7,061 bases of DNA from an uncultured Eubacterium sp. (GCA_947653505.1 CANTHI010000191.1:1-7061), one strand, 5' to 3'. Shown: positions 1 through 6,203, numbered from the stretch's first letter. A program made the numbers and translations. The notes: generated from the letters alone by a model not told the origin.

Positions 1-9
1 GCAGAATAC

Positions 10-184
10 TTAGAGCTTCTTACATTCTGGAAACCGGAACAATGAAACAGGGCCGCTTCCCTCATCCGGCGTCCGGAAAGCCGATATGTACTGTTCTGGT
101 TTATCCAGGTTAGGGCTTTCTGCATTCTGGAGCAGTCACAGCAGACGGGGCAAATTTTCTCTCCCGGCGTCCGTATAGCCAATA
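10..184. repeat. Diverged tandem repeat, two copies, period about 98-100 bp
   Basis: Two related blocks lie side by side. TTAGAGCTTCTTACATTCTGG at 10-30 matches TTAGGGCTTTCTGCATTCTGG at 110-130 (17 of 21 positions). CCGGCGTCCG occurs at 66-75 and again at 164-173, each followed by a related AGCC-ATA stretch. The offset is 100 at the left edge and 98 at the right, so the copies have drifted with small indels. Read on the minus strand, both copies give a similar peptide pattern (an RTP motif, then PV, then a K-x-L end). No start codon with a ribosome site and no sustained frame were found, so I treat it as a non-coding or decayed repeat. The function is unknown. Confidence 0.55.
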
Positions 185-249
185 CGCAACACTTTTATGT
201 AAATTGTTGCTTTCTTTACTTTAAGTTCGCGCCTATGGGAGCAGACCCT

Positions 250-276
250 GCGCATTCCTGACCCGTGAAAAGTAAC
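250..276. repeat. Block sharing two words with the element at 6029-6143
   Basis: GCGCATTCCTGA (250-261) and CCGTGAAAAGTAAC (263-276) recur as GCGTATTCCTGA (6130-6141, 11 of 12) and CCGTGAATAGTAAC (6106-6119, 13 of 14), in the opposite order. Just upstream, GCGC (229-232) and GCGC (250-253) flank a GGG/CCC pairing, so a weak hairpin is possible. This suggests a degenerate member of a dispersed intergenic repeat family. It lies just upstream of the promoter of the first operon. Confidence 0.4.
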
Positions 277-287
277 GGAAAAACAGC

Positions 288-316
288 TTCTCATAAGTTC
301 TTTTCTGTGTTATAAT
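288..316 (+). promoter_or_regulatory. Sigma-A-type promoter for the three-gene operon
   Basis: A perfect TATAAT -10 box lies at 311-316, preceded by TG at 308-309 (extended -10). A TTCTCA -35 box (4 of 6 to TTGACA) lies at 288-293, with the ideal 17-bp spacer. Transcription would start near 323 and give a leader of about 110 nt. The leader is A-rich between 358 and 390 and no terminator-like hairpin was seen in it. This is the only convincing promoter upstream of the genes at 434-4931. Confidence 0.75.
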
Positions 317-402
317 GAAAGCCGTTGTATGGAATATACATCTATTGTGACTTTTATATAAAAAACAGAAAGAAAAATAGAAAAAAGATAACAGGGGACA
401 GG

Positions 403-432
403 ATGACAGAGAGGAAAAAGCGAGGTGTCTGA
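403..432 (+). CDS. Possible 9-codon leader ORF, MTERKKRGV
   Basis: An ATG at 403 is preceded by a GGGGAC purine stretch (394-399) at usable spacing. The frame runs nine codons and stops with TGA at 430-432, one base before the ATG at 434 of the next gene. The layout would suit translational coupling or re-initiation. The peptide has no recognisable features, and the SD-like sequence may be chance in a purine-rich leader. It is listed only because its end abuts the downstream start. Confidence 0.2.
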   Translation: MTERKKRGV

Positions 433-433
433 A

Positions 434-2422
434 ATGCTGGTTTTGCATGCGAATCAGGAACAGGAAAAGGTATTCCGTGATCTGATACAGGAAATTGACG
501 GGCAGGTTGTATGGGATGGCCGGTTTGTCTTTATGGGGGACCGTCTGATACTGGAAGGACTGGTGCGGTCTTTGGTGTTTCATTTTGATATTCAAAAGAC
601 GGAGGTCAGTCTGGAGGAGCTGCCTTCCGGTCATACAAAGGAACTGGAGACAGGACAGTATCCGGGGCTGGAAGATCTGATTGCAATGGCGGTCTGGATG
701 ATCCGGCAATGGGAAATGCCGTCTGAAATGCCATCGGAAGGATTAGGAGAAATCATAATCAGTAAGACAGATTCCGGGCAGGAGGTAACGCTTCGTCAGG
801 TGGCGGAGCAGATTCTGGGCAGGTATCAGCTCGAGGCGGTATTTACAGATGAGGCGATTGCATTCAGCCAGTCAGGGATGCGGATTACTTATGAGGACGC
901 TGTCTGGACAGTGATCTCGTATGAAAAGGAGCATCCGCAGACAGCGGCACAAAAGCGGCTGTTAAAACTGCCGGATATTTGTAAGAAAAAAACCGGTGCA
1001 GATAACGGACGAAGAGCAGAAGCTGCGGGCAGAGAGAAGGCAGAGCGGGATGAGCAGGCAGCGGCGCAGAGGATGGAAAAGCTGCGTGCCAGAATCGGTG
1101 TGCTGGACCGTTTGTCTGAAATGCAGAAAAAGGCGCTCGTACGGGATATCCGCAATGACAGATTTTTGAGCGAACCTCAAAAAGAAGAGCTGTATTTTCC
1201 GATTCAGGATTATGAGTGCCAGCAAAGAATGAGCCGGATCGATGCAGAGCTTCGTGATGCAAAAGCGGCTAATTATGCGCATATCTGCAAAATGATGCAG
1301 GATGTATCAAAAGAAGAGCTGTTTGAGAAAACGAGACAGGTGGTTCTGGAAAGACTCCGCGAGCTGCGGATGCAGTATGGGAGTCAGGAAGTAAAGCAGA
1401 TCATGGAGCAGTCGCCGGCGCATGTGGAACGGGCAGAATACCAGGAGCTGATGGAAAAACTGGCTCCGTATGAGGATATTGATTTTGCGGAATATAAAGA
1501 ACCACTTCGAAAGATGCGGGAAACACTGGAGATCAAAGAAATCAGCAACCTTCTGACGCAGTCGCCGAAAAAAAGCCGCAGGGATTATACAAAACTGCTG
1601 CTCCGTATCGAAGAGCAGGATTTTGCCAGGGAAAACGCGGCTCCGTATGTGGAGCAGATTTTAGACTGGATCGCAGAGTCAGATAAAGCGAGGCTGAACC
1701 AGCTGCTGTTACATGTGGGAGCGATGGATTTTGAGACAGCTGCGTCACTGTATGAGATGATTGCGGAAGAAAGCTTTCTGCCGCATTTAAGAAAAGGAGC
1801 GCTGGCGGTCATATCCGGGCGTCTGGAAGAGATCAGTCTGGGTGAATGCAGGATACTGGTCCGGATGCTGAAAAAAAGTATGGACGGTGTGATCGCGGAT
1901 TATCCACAGCATTATTTTTATCCGGCGGAAGAAATCCTGAAAAAGGCGCCTGTTCCGGAAGAAAAAAAGCGGATCGACGCAGCGGCTGCGACTTACGCGG
2001 AGAAAAGGGGCATGTTTGAGTATCCGCTTCTGGTTGTGGATACATCAAAGGAAAGAAACGGCAGGGATGGGATGCTGCTGACGCCGGAGCATTTGTTTTA
2101 CAGTACAAGATTAAGCGGTTACAGGATAAAGATGCCAGCCATCCGGTCGGTTCATGTATCCTCAGGACTGCTGAATCATAAATCGCTCATTGTGGAAGAG
2201 ACAGGAGGGATCCGGCATAAGATCCCGTATGCGGTGCAGACAGACGAGCTGCAGAGCTGGGCGGAGGTGCTGGGACAGTTTATACGCCAGCTTCAGGCGC
2301 GTCCGGTGTCTGAAAAACTGACGTATGACGCATTGGAAGCAAATCATGCGAACTGCTGTGACCGCTGCGGATGTGTTTATCCGGAGGGAACAGTCTGTCC
2401 GGAATGCGGACGGAAACAGTAA
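434..2422 (+). CDS. Unrecognised coiled-coil protein with possible PH-like domain and C-terminal zinc ribbon
   Basis: I do not recognise this 662-residue protein as a named family. Seen: an N-terminal mixed region (about 1-175); a charged, Lys/Glu/Ala-rich stretch likely to form a coiled coil (about 180-226); and a long, mostly helical Glu/Lys/Leu-rich middle (about 226-520). Then comes a beta-rich segment (about 529-625) whose pattern (MLLTPEHLFYS, then basic strands and a closing amphipathic helix) resembles bacterial PH-like domains. It ends in a zinc ribbon with CxxC pairs at 642/645 and 655/658. There is no signal peptide or membrane segment, so it is probably cytoplasmic. Start choice: ATG 434 has GAGG at 422-425 with 8-nt spacing. 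An in-frame GTG at 425, with GAGG at 411-414, would add three residues. It is the first gene after the promoter and lies 26 nt before the phosphoesterase fusion, so the two are very likely co-transcribed. The PH-like call is inference; the ribbon is directly visible. Confidence 0.85.
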   Translation: MLVLHANQEQEKVFRDLIQEIDGQVVWDGRFVFMGDRLILEGLVRSLVFHFDIQKTEVSLEELPSGHTKELETGQYPGLEDLIAMAVWMIRQWEMPSEMPSEGLGEIIISKTDSGQEVTLRQVAEQILGRYQLEAVFTDEAIAFSQSGMRITYEDAVWTVISYEKEHPQTAAQKRLLKLPDICKKKTGADNGRRAEAAGREKAERDEQAAAQRMEKLRARIGVLDRLSEMQKKALVRDIRNDRFLSEPQKEELYFPIQDYECQQRMSRIDAELRDAKAANYAHICKMMQDVSKEELFEKTRQVVLERLRELRMQYGSQEVKQIMEQSPAHVERAEYQELMEKLAPYEDIDFAEYKEPLRKMRETLEIKEISNLLTQSPKKSRRDYTKLLLRIEEQDFARENAAPYVEQILDWIAESDKARLNQLLLHVGAMDFETAASLYEMIAEESFLPHLRKGALAVISGRLEEISLGECRILVRMLKKSMDGVIADYPQHYFYPAEEILKKAPVPEEKKRIDAAAATYAEKRGMFEYPLLVVDTSKERNGRDGMLLTPEHLFYSTRLSGYRIKMPAIRSVHVSSGLLNHKSLIVEETGGIRHKIPYAVQTDELQSWAEVLGQFIRQLQARPVSEKLTYDALEANHANCCDRCGCVYPEGTVCPECGRKQ

Positions 2423-2448
2423 GGACAGGGAAGGAGCAGAGGGTTTTT

Positions 2449-3717
2449 ATGGAACAAAAAAGAATGATCAATGTGCAGGAGCCTGTCATATATCTGAAAG
2501 GTGTACATTCGGTCGGAGTGATCGGAGATCCGGGATGTGAAGGACTTGGCACTTATAATATGAAAGTATATGCGGGCGCGCTGGAGGAAACAGCAAAAGA
2601 TGATATTACGCTGATCGCCGGGGATCTGGTTCCGGCAGGCACCAGCCATTATTACCAGATGATACGGGAAATGACACAGGTGCTGGCGGGAAATGATGTA
2701 TACACACTCAGGGGCAATCATGATACCGGCGCGTATACGGCATATTTTGGACGCAAAAACTATGCGCTGCTGGCAGAGCGGTTTGCGGTCGTTGTGCTGG
2801 ATAATGCAGGCAGGACGTTTGAAGAGGAAGGTCTGGAGCTGCTGGCACAGGTGCTTGCGATGGACGAGGTACAGCAGGTGGTACTGGCATTTCATATTCC
2901 GGTTCCGAATCATTTTATTTTAAACTGTGTATCCGAAGAAGAATTTTCCCGTCTGAAAAAGACTTATGAACCGTGGAAGGAGAAAGTCAGATACCTGCTT
3001 TGCGGACATGTACATTCACGGTTTGAGGATGAAGTGGATGGAATCCGGCTGATCTGTACCGGAGGCGGCGGTGCGATGATTGAAGACGTATCGGAAGAGA
3101 TCCGTTCCTGTGATGTGGAGCATCATGTCGTTCATTTTTTTGAAAAAGACGGAAAGCTGGACTATCAGATCGTGGATCTGTCTGAGGACTGTTACGCAAG
3201 AGAACGGAAAGACGGCATTTTAAGACAAAAGCTTGAAGAAACCGTGCAGGGCGAGCTGATGGCGCATTTAAAATATCTGATGTACGCAGACCGCGCCAGC
3301 CGCAGGGGAATGGAACGGATTGCCAATCTGTTCCGGGCGCTGGCAGCTTCGGAGTATTATCATGCACGCAATTTTTATGCCGTGCTGGAGCGTCCGGCAG
3401 CTTTTACGGAGGCGGTAAAGACGTACGTGCCGGCGGAACGGTTTGAATATGAGCGGATTTACCAGATGCTTGCGGGGTACGCGAAAGAGCATCAGTATCC
3501 GCTGGCGGAACAGGCTTTTTGCAGCGCTTCGGCTGCAGAAAAAGAACATGCGCTGCTGCTGGAGGAAGCATCCGGTATGGAAGCTTTTTCAGAGGATGTG
3601 ATTTATGTATGTCCAATCTGCGGGTATGTAATGACAGGAGATTCTGTGCCGGAACGCTGTCCGGTCTGCGGCGGGCCACAGCGGCAGTATGAAGTATTTG
3701 ATGGTAGAAAATCATGA
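2449..3717 (+). CDS. Metallophosphoesterase-rubrerythrin-rubredoxin fusion protein
   Basis: A 422-residue, probably cytoplasmic protein with three modules. Residues about 16-245 are a calcineurin-like phosphoesterase: Asp27 (motif I), GD 58-59, GNHD 89-92, His149 and GHVH 186-189. Motif I is VIGDPG, so the usual DxH histidine is missing. Residues about 256-372 are a ferritin-like rubrerythrin four-helix domain: GE at 268-269, ExxH at 302-305, acidic residues 330/333/335 in the third helix, ExxH at 364-367. These are the expected diiron ligands, although helix 3 needs an alignment. Residues 384-412 are a rubredoxin-type site, with CxxC at 388/391 and 404/407. Rubrerythrins reduce peroxide with electrons passed through the rubredoxin iron. 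Start: ATG 2449 is preceded by AGAGGG (2438-2443) at 5 nt. The frame is open further upstream to an ATG at 2371, but that would overlap the previous gene by 52 nt and lacks a clear SD. The phosphoesterase substrate is unknown. Its stop overlaps the rtcB start. Confidence 0.9.
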   Translation: MEQKRMINVQEPVIYLKGVHSVGVIGDPGCEGLGTYNMKVYAGALEETAKDDITLIAGDLVPAGTSHYYQMIREMTQVLAGNDVYTLRGNHDTGAYTAYFGRKNYALLAERFAVVVLDNAGRTFEEEGLELLAQVLAMDEVQQVVLAFHIPVPNHFILNCVSEEEFSRLKKTYEPWKEKVRYLLCGHVHSRFEDEVDGIRLICTGGGGAMIEDVSEEIRSCDVEHHVVHFFEKDGKLDYQIVDLSEDCYARERKDGILRQKLEETVQGELMAHLKYLMYADRASRRGMERIANLFRALAASEYYHARNFYAVLERPAAFTEAVKTYVPAERFEYERIYQMLAGYAKEHQYPLAEQAFCSASAAEKEHALLLEEASGMEAFSEDVIYVCPICGYVMTGDSVPERCPVCGGPQRQYEVFDGRKS

Positions 3718-4931
3718 TGATTTTAAAAGGAAAGTATAACGAAGCGAAGATTTTTACAGACACGGCAGACGACGCATCCATCGCACAGGTGCGTCTTTTG
3801 CTGGATCAGGAATTTACCGCGGGCAGCAGGATCCGGATGATGCCGGATATTCATGCAGGGGCGGGCTGTACGATCGGCACGACGATGACGATTACAGATA
3901 AGATCGTACCGAATCTGGTCGGCGTGGATATCGGATGCGGGATGGAGACGGTTGCGATTCGGGAAAAGCATCTGGAGCTGCAGAAGCTGGATAAGCTGAT
4001 TTATGAAAAGATTCCGTCCGGATATCATGTCCGCGAAAAGACACACCGTTATTTTGAGGAGGTTGCGCTAAAAGAGCTGTATTGCTATAAGAATATTCAC
4101 AAAGAACGCGCGGAAAAAAGTCTGGGCACTCTGGGCGGCGGAAATCATTTTATCGAAGTGGATAAGGACAGCGACGGAACGATTTATCTGGTCGTGCATT
4201 CCGGGAGCCGCCATCTTGGCGTGGAAGTGGCACAGTACTATCAGGAAGAGGGATATAAAGCGTTAAATGGCCGGACCAGAAAAGATCTGGATCAGATCAT
4301 CGCGGATTTAAAATCGCAGGGCAGGGAACAGGAGATTCAGGAAACGATCCTTGCACGCAAAAAGGAGCAGAGGACCGATATTCCGAAAGCGCTGGCCTAT
4401 GTGTCAGGGGAATTACGGGAGCAGTATATCCATGATATGAAAATCGTCCAGCACTATGCGCAGATGAACCGGCAGGCTATGATCCATGAGATTCTGAAAG
4501 GAATGAAGCTGCATGTGACAGAGCAGTTTACGACGATTCATAATTATATCGATACAGATGCCGGTATTCTCAGAAAAGGCGCGGTATCCGCAAAAGAAGG
4601 AGAAAAGCTGCTCATACCGGTGAACATGCGGGATGGCGCCCTGATCTGCACGGGCAGGGGAAATGATGACTGGAACCAGTCCGCGCCGCACGGAGCCGGA
4701 CGGCTGATGAGCCGTGCGGCGGCAAGGCAGTCGTTTACCGTATCAGAGTTTCGCAGGCAGATGGACGGCATTTATTCCACATCGGTAAAGAAAGAAACAC
4801 TGGATGAGTGCCCGATGGCGTATAAGGGAATGGATGAGATTATCAGAAATATCGGGGACACGGCTAAGATCGAAAAAATTATCAGACCGATTTATAATTT
4901 CAAAGCTGGCGAAGAGTGGCAAAAAAGATAA
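3714..4931 (+). CDS. rtcB: RtcB-family RNA ligase (3'-phosphate/5'-OH RNA joining)
   Basis: A 405-residue protein close to the length of E. coli RtcB (408). RtcB is a Mn-dependent, GTP-using ligase that joins RNA 2',3'-cyclic phosphate or 3'-phosphate ends to 5'-OH ends, in tRNA splicing or repair. All the hallmark active-site positions are visible: VDIGCGM with Asp72 and Cys75, GGGNHF with Asn144 and His145, VHSGSRH with His162, TIHNY with His276, and SAPHGAGRLMSR with His326, the expected guanylylated histidine. The spacing agrees with the E. coli metal ligands D75/C78/H168/H185. The start ATG (3714-3716) overlaps the TGA of the fusion gene (ATGATGA arrangement) and has only a weak SD, so translation is probably coupled to that gene. 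A second ATG follows at once, at 3717. No archease or RtcA partner is seen in the window. The enzyme looks intact; its physiological RNA substrate cannot be told from the sequence. Confidence 0.95.
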   Translation: MMILKGKYNEAKIFTDTADDASIAQVRLLLDQEFTAGSRIRMMPDIHAGAGCTIGTTMTITDKIVPNLVGVDIGCGMETVAIREKHLELQKLDKLIYEKIPSGYHVREKTHRYFEEVALKELYCYKNIHKERAEKSLGTLGGGNHFIEVDKDSDGTIYLVVHSGSRHLGVEVAQYYQEEGYKALNGRTRKDLDQIIADLKSQGREQEIQETILARKKEQRTDIPKALAYVSGELREQYIHDMKIVQHYAQMNRQAMIHEILKGMKLHVTEQFTTIHNYIDTDAGILRKGAVSAKEGEKLLIPVNMRDGALICTGRGNDDWNQSAPHGAGRLMSRAAARQSFTVSEFRRQMDGIYSTSVKKETLDECPMAYKGMDEIIRNIGDTAKIEKIIRPIYNFKAGEEWQKR

Positions 4932-5017
4932 AATCCGGAAAGATAAAATCGAAAAGATAAAATCCGGAAAGATAAAATCTAAAAAGAAAAATTTAAATAT
5001 AAAATCCAAAAAGAAAA
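4925..5017. repeat. Purine-rich tandem repeat, about 15-bp unit, between rtcB and the nuclease gene
   Basis: The unit AAGATAAAATCCGGA starts at 4925 and recurs with small changes. The G of AAGATAAAATC falls at 4927, 4942, 4956 and 4971 (periods 15, 14, 15), and degenerate copies follow at about 4986, 4998 and 5013. The array covers the rtcB stop codon (TAA 4929-4931) and runs up to the SD of the next gene (GAGGGGG, 5018-5024). It is almost free of C and G and would be unstructured in mRNA. It contains no terminator hairpin, so the nuclease gene may be read through from rtcB. Copy number may vary between strains. Confidence 0.8.
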
Positions 5018-5030
5018 GAGGGGGATCATA

Positions 5031-5969
5031 ATGGGAAGGTTCAAAAAGACGCTCGTATGTATACTGCTTTGCATGTTTACGATGCTATCGGGCTGCGTGT
5101 ATGCAGAATGGGATTTTACCCCCACAGGTACTGCGGAGCAGGAAGCAGAAATTAGTACGGATGATACGGATGCCGGTAAAAAAGCGGATCAGAACTCCAA
5201 AAAGCAGTTAAAAAATACAGATACAGATGAACCGTATATCATAGTAGACGATAATATACCAGGCTTTACCAAAGAAGAAATTACAACAGAGTCTTTTGAA
5301 CACTATTCTGATCTGGATGAGCTTGGCAGATGCGGTGTGGCGACCGCCTGTGTCGGCACGGATCTGATGCCGATGGAAAAACGCGGCAATATCAGCAGGG
5401 TAAAGCCTACGGGCTGGCACAGTGTCAGGTATGATTTTGTAGAAGGAAAGAGCCTGTACAACCGCTGTCATCTGATCGCGCACCAGCTGTCCGGCGAAAA
5501 TGCCAATGAGAAAAATCTGATCACCGGAACCCGCTATATGAATGTATCCGGTATGCTGCCATTTGAAGAACAGGTGGGGGATTATGTACGCGGGACGGGC
5601 AATCATGTCATGTATCGTGTCACACCTGTATTTGAAGGAGACAATCTGATCGCGGACGGTGTGCAGATGGAGGCGCTGTCTGTAGAGGACGATGGTAAAG
5701 GAGTCTCTTACAATGTCTATGTCTTTAATATCCAGCCGGGCGTGGAGATCGATTATGCGACGGGTGAGAGCAGGGAAAGCACACAGGACGGAGAGGAAGA
5801 TGCAGCAGAAGACGTAACGTACGTGATCAATACGAATACAGGGAAGTTTCATCTGCCGGATTGTGACAGCGCGTTAAAGATTCAGGATGAAAATAAGAAG
5901 AACTTTACGGGTGGACGCCAGCAGCTGATCGACAGCGGGTATGAGCCATGCGGGAGTTGTAAGCCGTAA
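5031..5969 (+). CDS. Secreted lipoprotein DNA/RNA non-specific endonuclease with Ada-like metal-binding tail
   Basis: A 312-residue protein of the EndA/Spd-type beta-beta-alpha-metal nuclease family, which cuts DNA (often RNA too) without sequence preference outside the cell. The N-terminus is a lipoprotein signal: basic start, hydrophobic core, and LSGC lipobox with Cys22 as the lipid-anchored residue. An acidic, low-complexity linker follows (about 27-65). The nuclease domain (about 66-245) has LGRCG, DLMP, YNRCHLI with the catalytic His147 (NRCH in place of the classical DRGH), the GENANEKNLITGTRYMN block with metal-ligand Asn candidates 157/159/162, and a conserved YNVYVFNIQPG end. After a second acidic linker, residues 264-312 resemble the Ada N-terminal metal-binding fold: FHLPDC (His274, Cys278) and CGSC (Cys307, Cys310). 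The SD GAGGGGG lies 6 nt before the ATG. The 99-nt gap to rtcB holds a tandem repeat. The likely role is nutrient scavenging, biofilm DNA turnover or DNA processing. Confidence 0.92.
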   Translation: MGRFKKTLVCILLCMFTMLSGCVYAEWDFTPTGTAEQEAEISTDDTDAGKKADQNSKKQLKNTDTDEPYIIVDDNIPGFTKEEITTESFEHYSDLDELGRCGVATACVGTDLMPMEKRGNISRVKPTGWHSVRYDFVEGKSLYNRCHLIAHQLSGENANEKNLITGTRYMNVSGMLPFEEQVGDYVRGTGNHVMYRVTPVFEGDNLIADGVQMEALSVEDDGKGVSYNVYVFNIQPGVEIDYATGESRESTQDGEEDAAEDVTYVINTNTGKFHLPDCDSALKIQDENKKNFTGGRQQLIDSGYEPCGSCKP

Positions 5970-6040
5970 GGCAGGAATGATTTTTTATAAATAATTGCAG
6001 ATAGTGCCTGTCTGTTTCCAGCGGTATGATTCAGGAGTGA

Positions 6041-6077
6041 GGGGCGATTTTGCGAAGCAAACTTTCCATATCGCCCC
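6041..6077. other. Nested hairpin 1
   Basis: GGGGCGAT (6041-6048) pairs perfectly with ATCGCCCC (6070-6077). Directly inside, TTTGC (6049-6053) pairs with GCAAA (6057-6061) across a GAA loop, leaving an 8-nt bulge (6062-6069) on the 3' side. The contiguous nested pairing is unlikely to be chance. It forms one arm of the larger element. Confidence 0.65.
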
Positions 6078-6082
6078 GAATC

Positions 6083-6119
6083 GTTACTATGAGCGGCCTC
6101 CCAGGCCGTGAATAGTAAC
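6083..6119. other. Long near-perfect hairpin 2
   Basis: GTTACTAT (6083-6090) pairs with ATAGTAAC (6112-6119). After two mismatches, GCGGCCT (6093-6099) pairs with AGGCCGT (6103-6109, one G-T wobble) around a CCC loop. The dyad is symmetric on both strands, as expected of a REP-like palindrome. No T run follows on the + strand, so terminator activity is doubtful. Confidence 0.7.
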
Positions 6120-6179
6120 ACAGGGCATGGCGTATTCCTGAATTTATAAAAATTTTACTGGAATACCCCCAGCCGGATG

Positions 6180-6188
6180 TGTTATAGT
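6180..6188 (+). promoter_or_regulatory. Extended -10 promoter for the CobW-family gene
   Basis: TATAGT at 6183-6188 is preceded by TG at 6180-6181 (extended -10), closely resembling the GTGTTATAAT context of the first promoter. No good -35 box sits at 17-18 bp. A TTTACT at 6154-6159 is too far upstream (23 bp). Transcription would start near 6195 and leave a leader of about 95 nt. Confidence 0.5.
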
Positions 6189-6203
6189 AAATACGTATGT
6201 GTT

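Larger units (their letters stand above)
6029..6143. repeat. 115-nt structured intergenic element: two hairpins inside an outer stem
   Basis: An outer inverted repeat, ATTCAGGA (6029-6036) and TCCTGAAT (6136-6143), can extend by three more base pairs with wobbles. It encloses two hairpins (6041-6077 and 6083-6119), giving a three-way-junction shape. Two words at its 3' side recur near 250-276. This suggests a REP-like or small non-autonomous mobile element, or a structured RNA. No T-tract follows, so it is not a standard terminator. The whole 5970-6288 gap shows no coding frame. Confidence 0.55.

Noticed and set aside
1..45. Open frame ending at TGA 43-45 that could be the 3' end of an upstream gene (AEYLELLTFWKPEQ).
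   Set aside because: Only 14 codons are visible, with no recognisable family, and the stretch is one copy of the tandem repeat whose second copy is non-coding.
233..709. Minus-strand open frame of 158 codons.
   Set aside because: It runs antisense through the promoter and the start of a convincing + strand gene, its composition is typical of a shadow frame, and no family is recognisable.
4925..5017. CRISPR-like array.
   Set aside because: The units are about 15 bp, directly abutting and without unique spacers, so this is a simple tandem repeat.
4804..5031. Lysine-rich frame of 75 codons across the end of rtcB and the tandem repeat.
   Set aside because: Its first part is a shadow of rtcB in another frame, and the lysine richness comes from the A-rich repeat. 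It has no SD of its own and ends exactly at the nuclease start.
5208..5852. Minus-strand open frame of 214 codons opposite the nuclease gene.
   Set aside because: The + strand carries a full, motif-rich nuclease domain here, so the antisense frame is a codon-bias by-product.
5970..6020. Possible terminator after the nuclease gene (T run at 5982-5987).
   Set aside because: No GC-rich stem precedes the T run. The AGGCA/TGCCT pairing lies around it, not before it.
6183..6200. Zur-type operator, suggested by the ATACGTAT palindrome near the promoter.
   Set aside because: The palindrome is only 8 bp and does not fit the longer known Firmicute Zur-box pattern.
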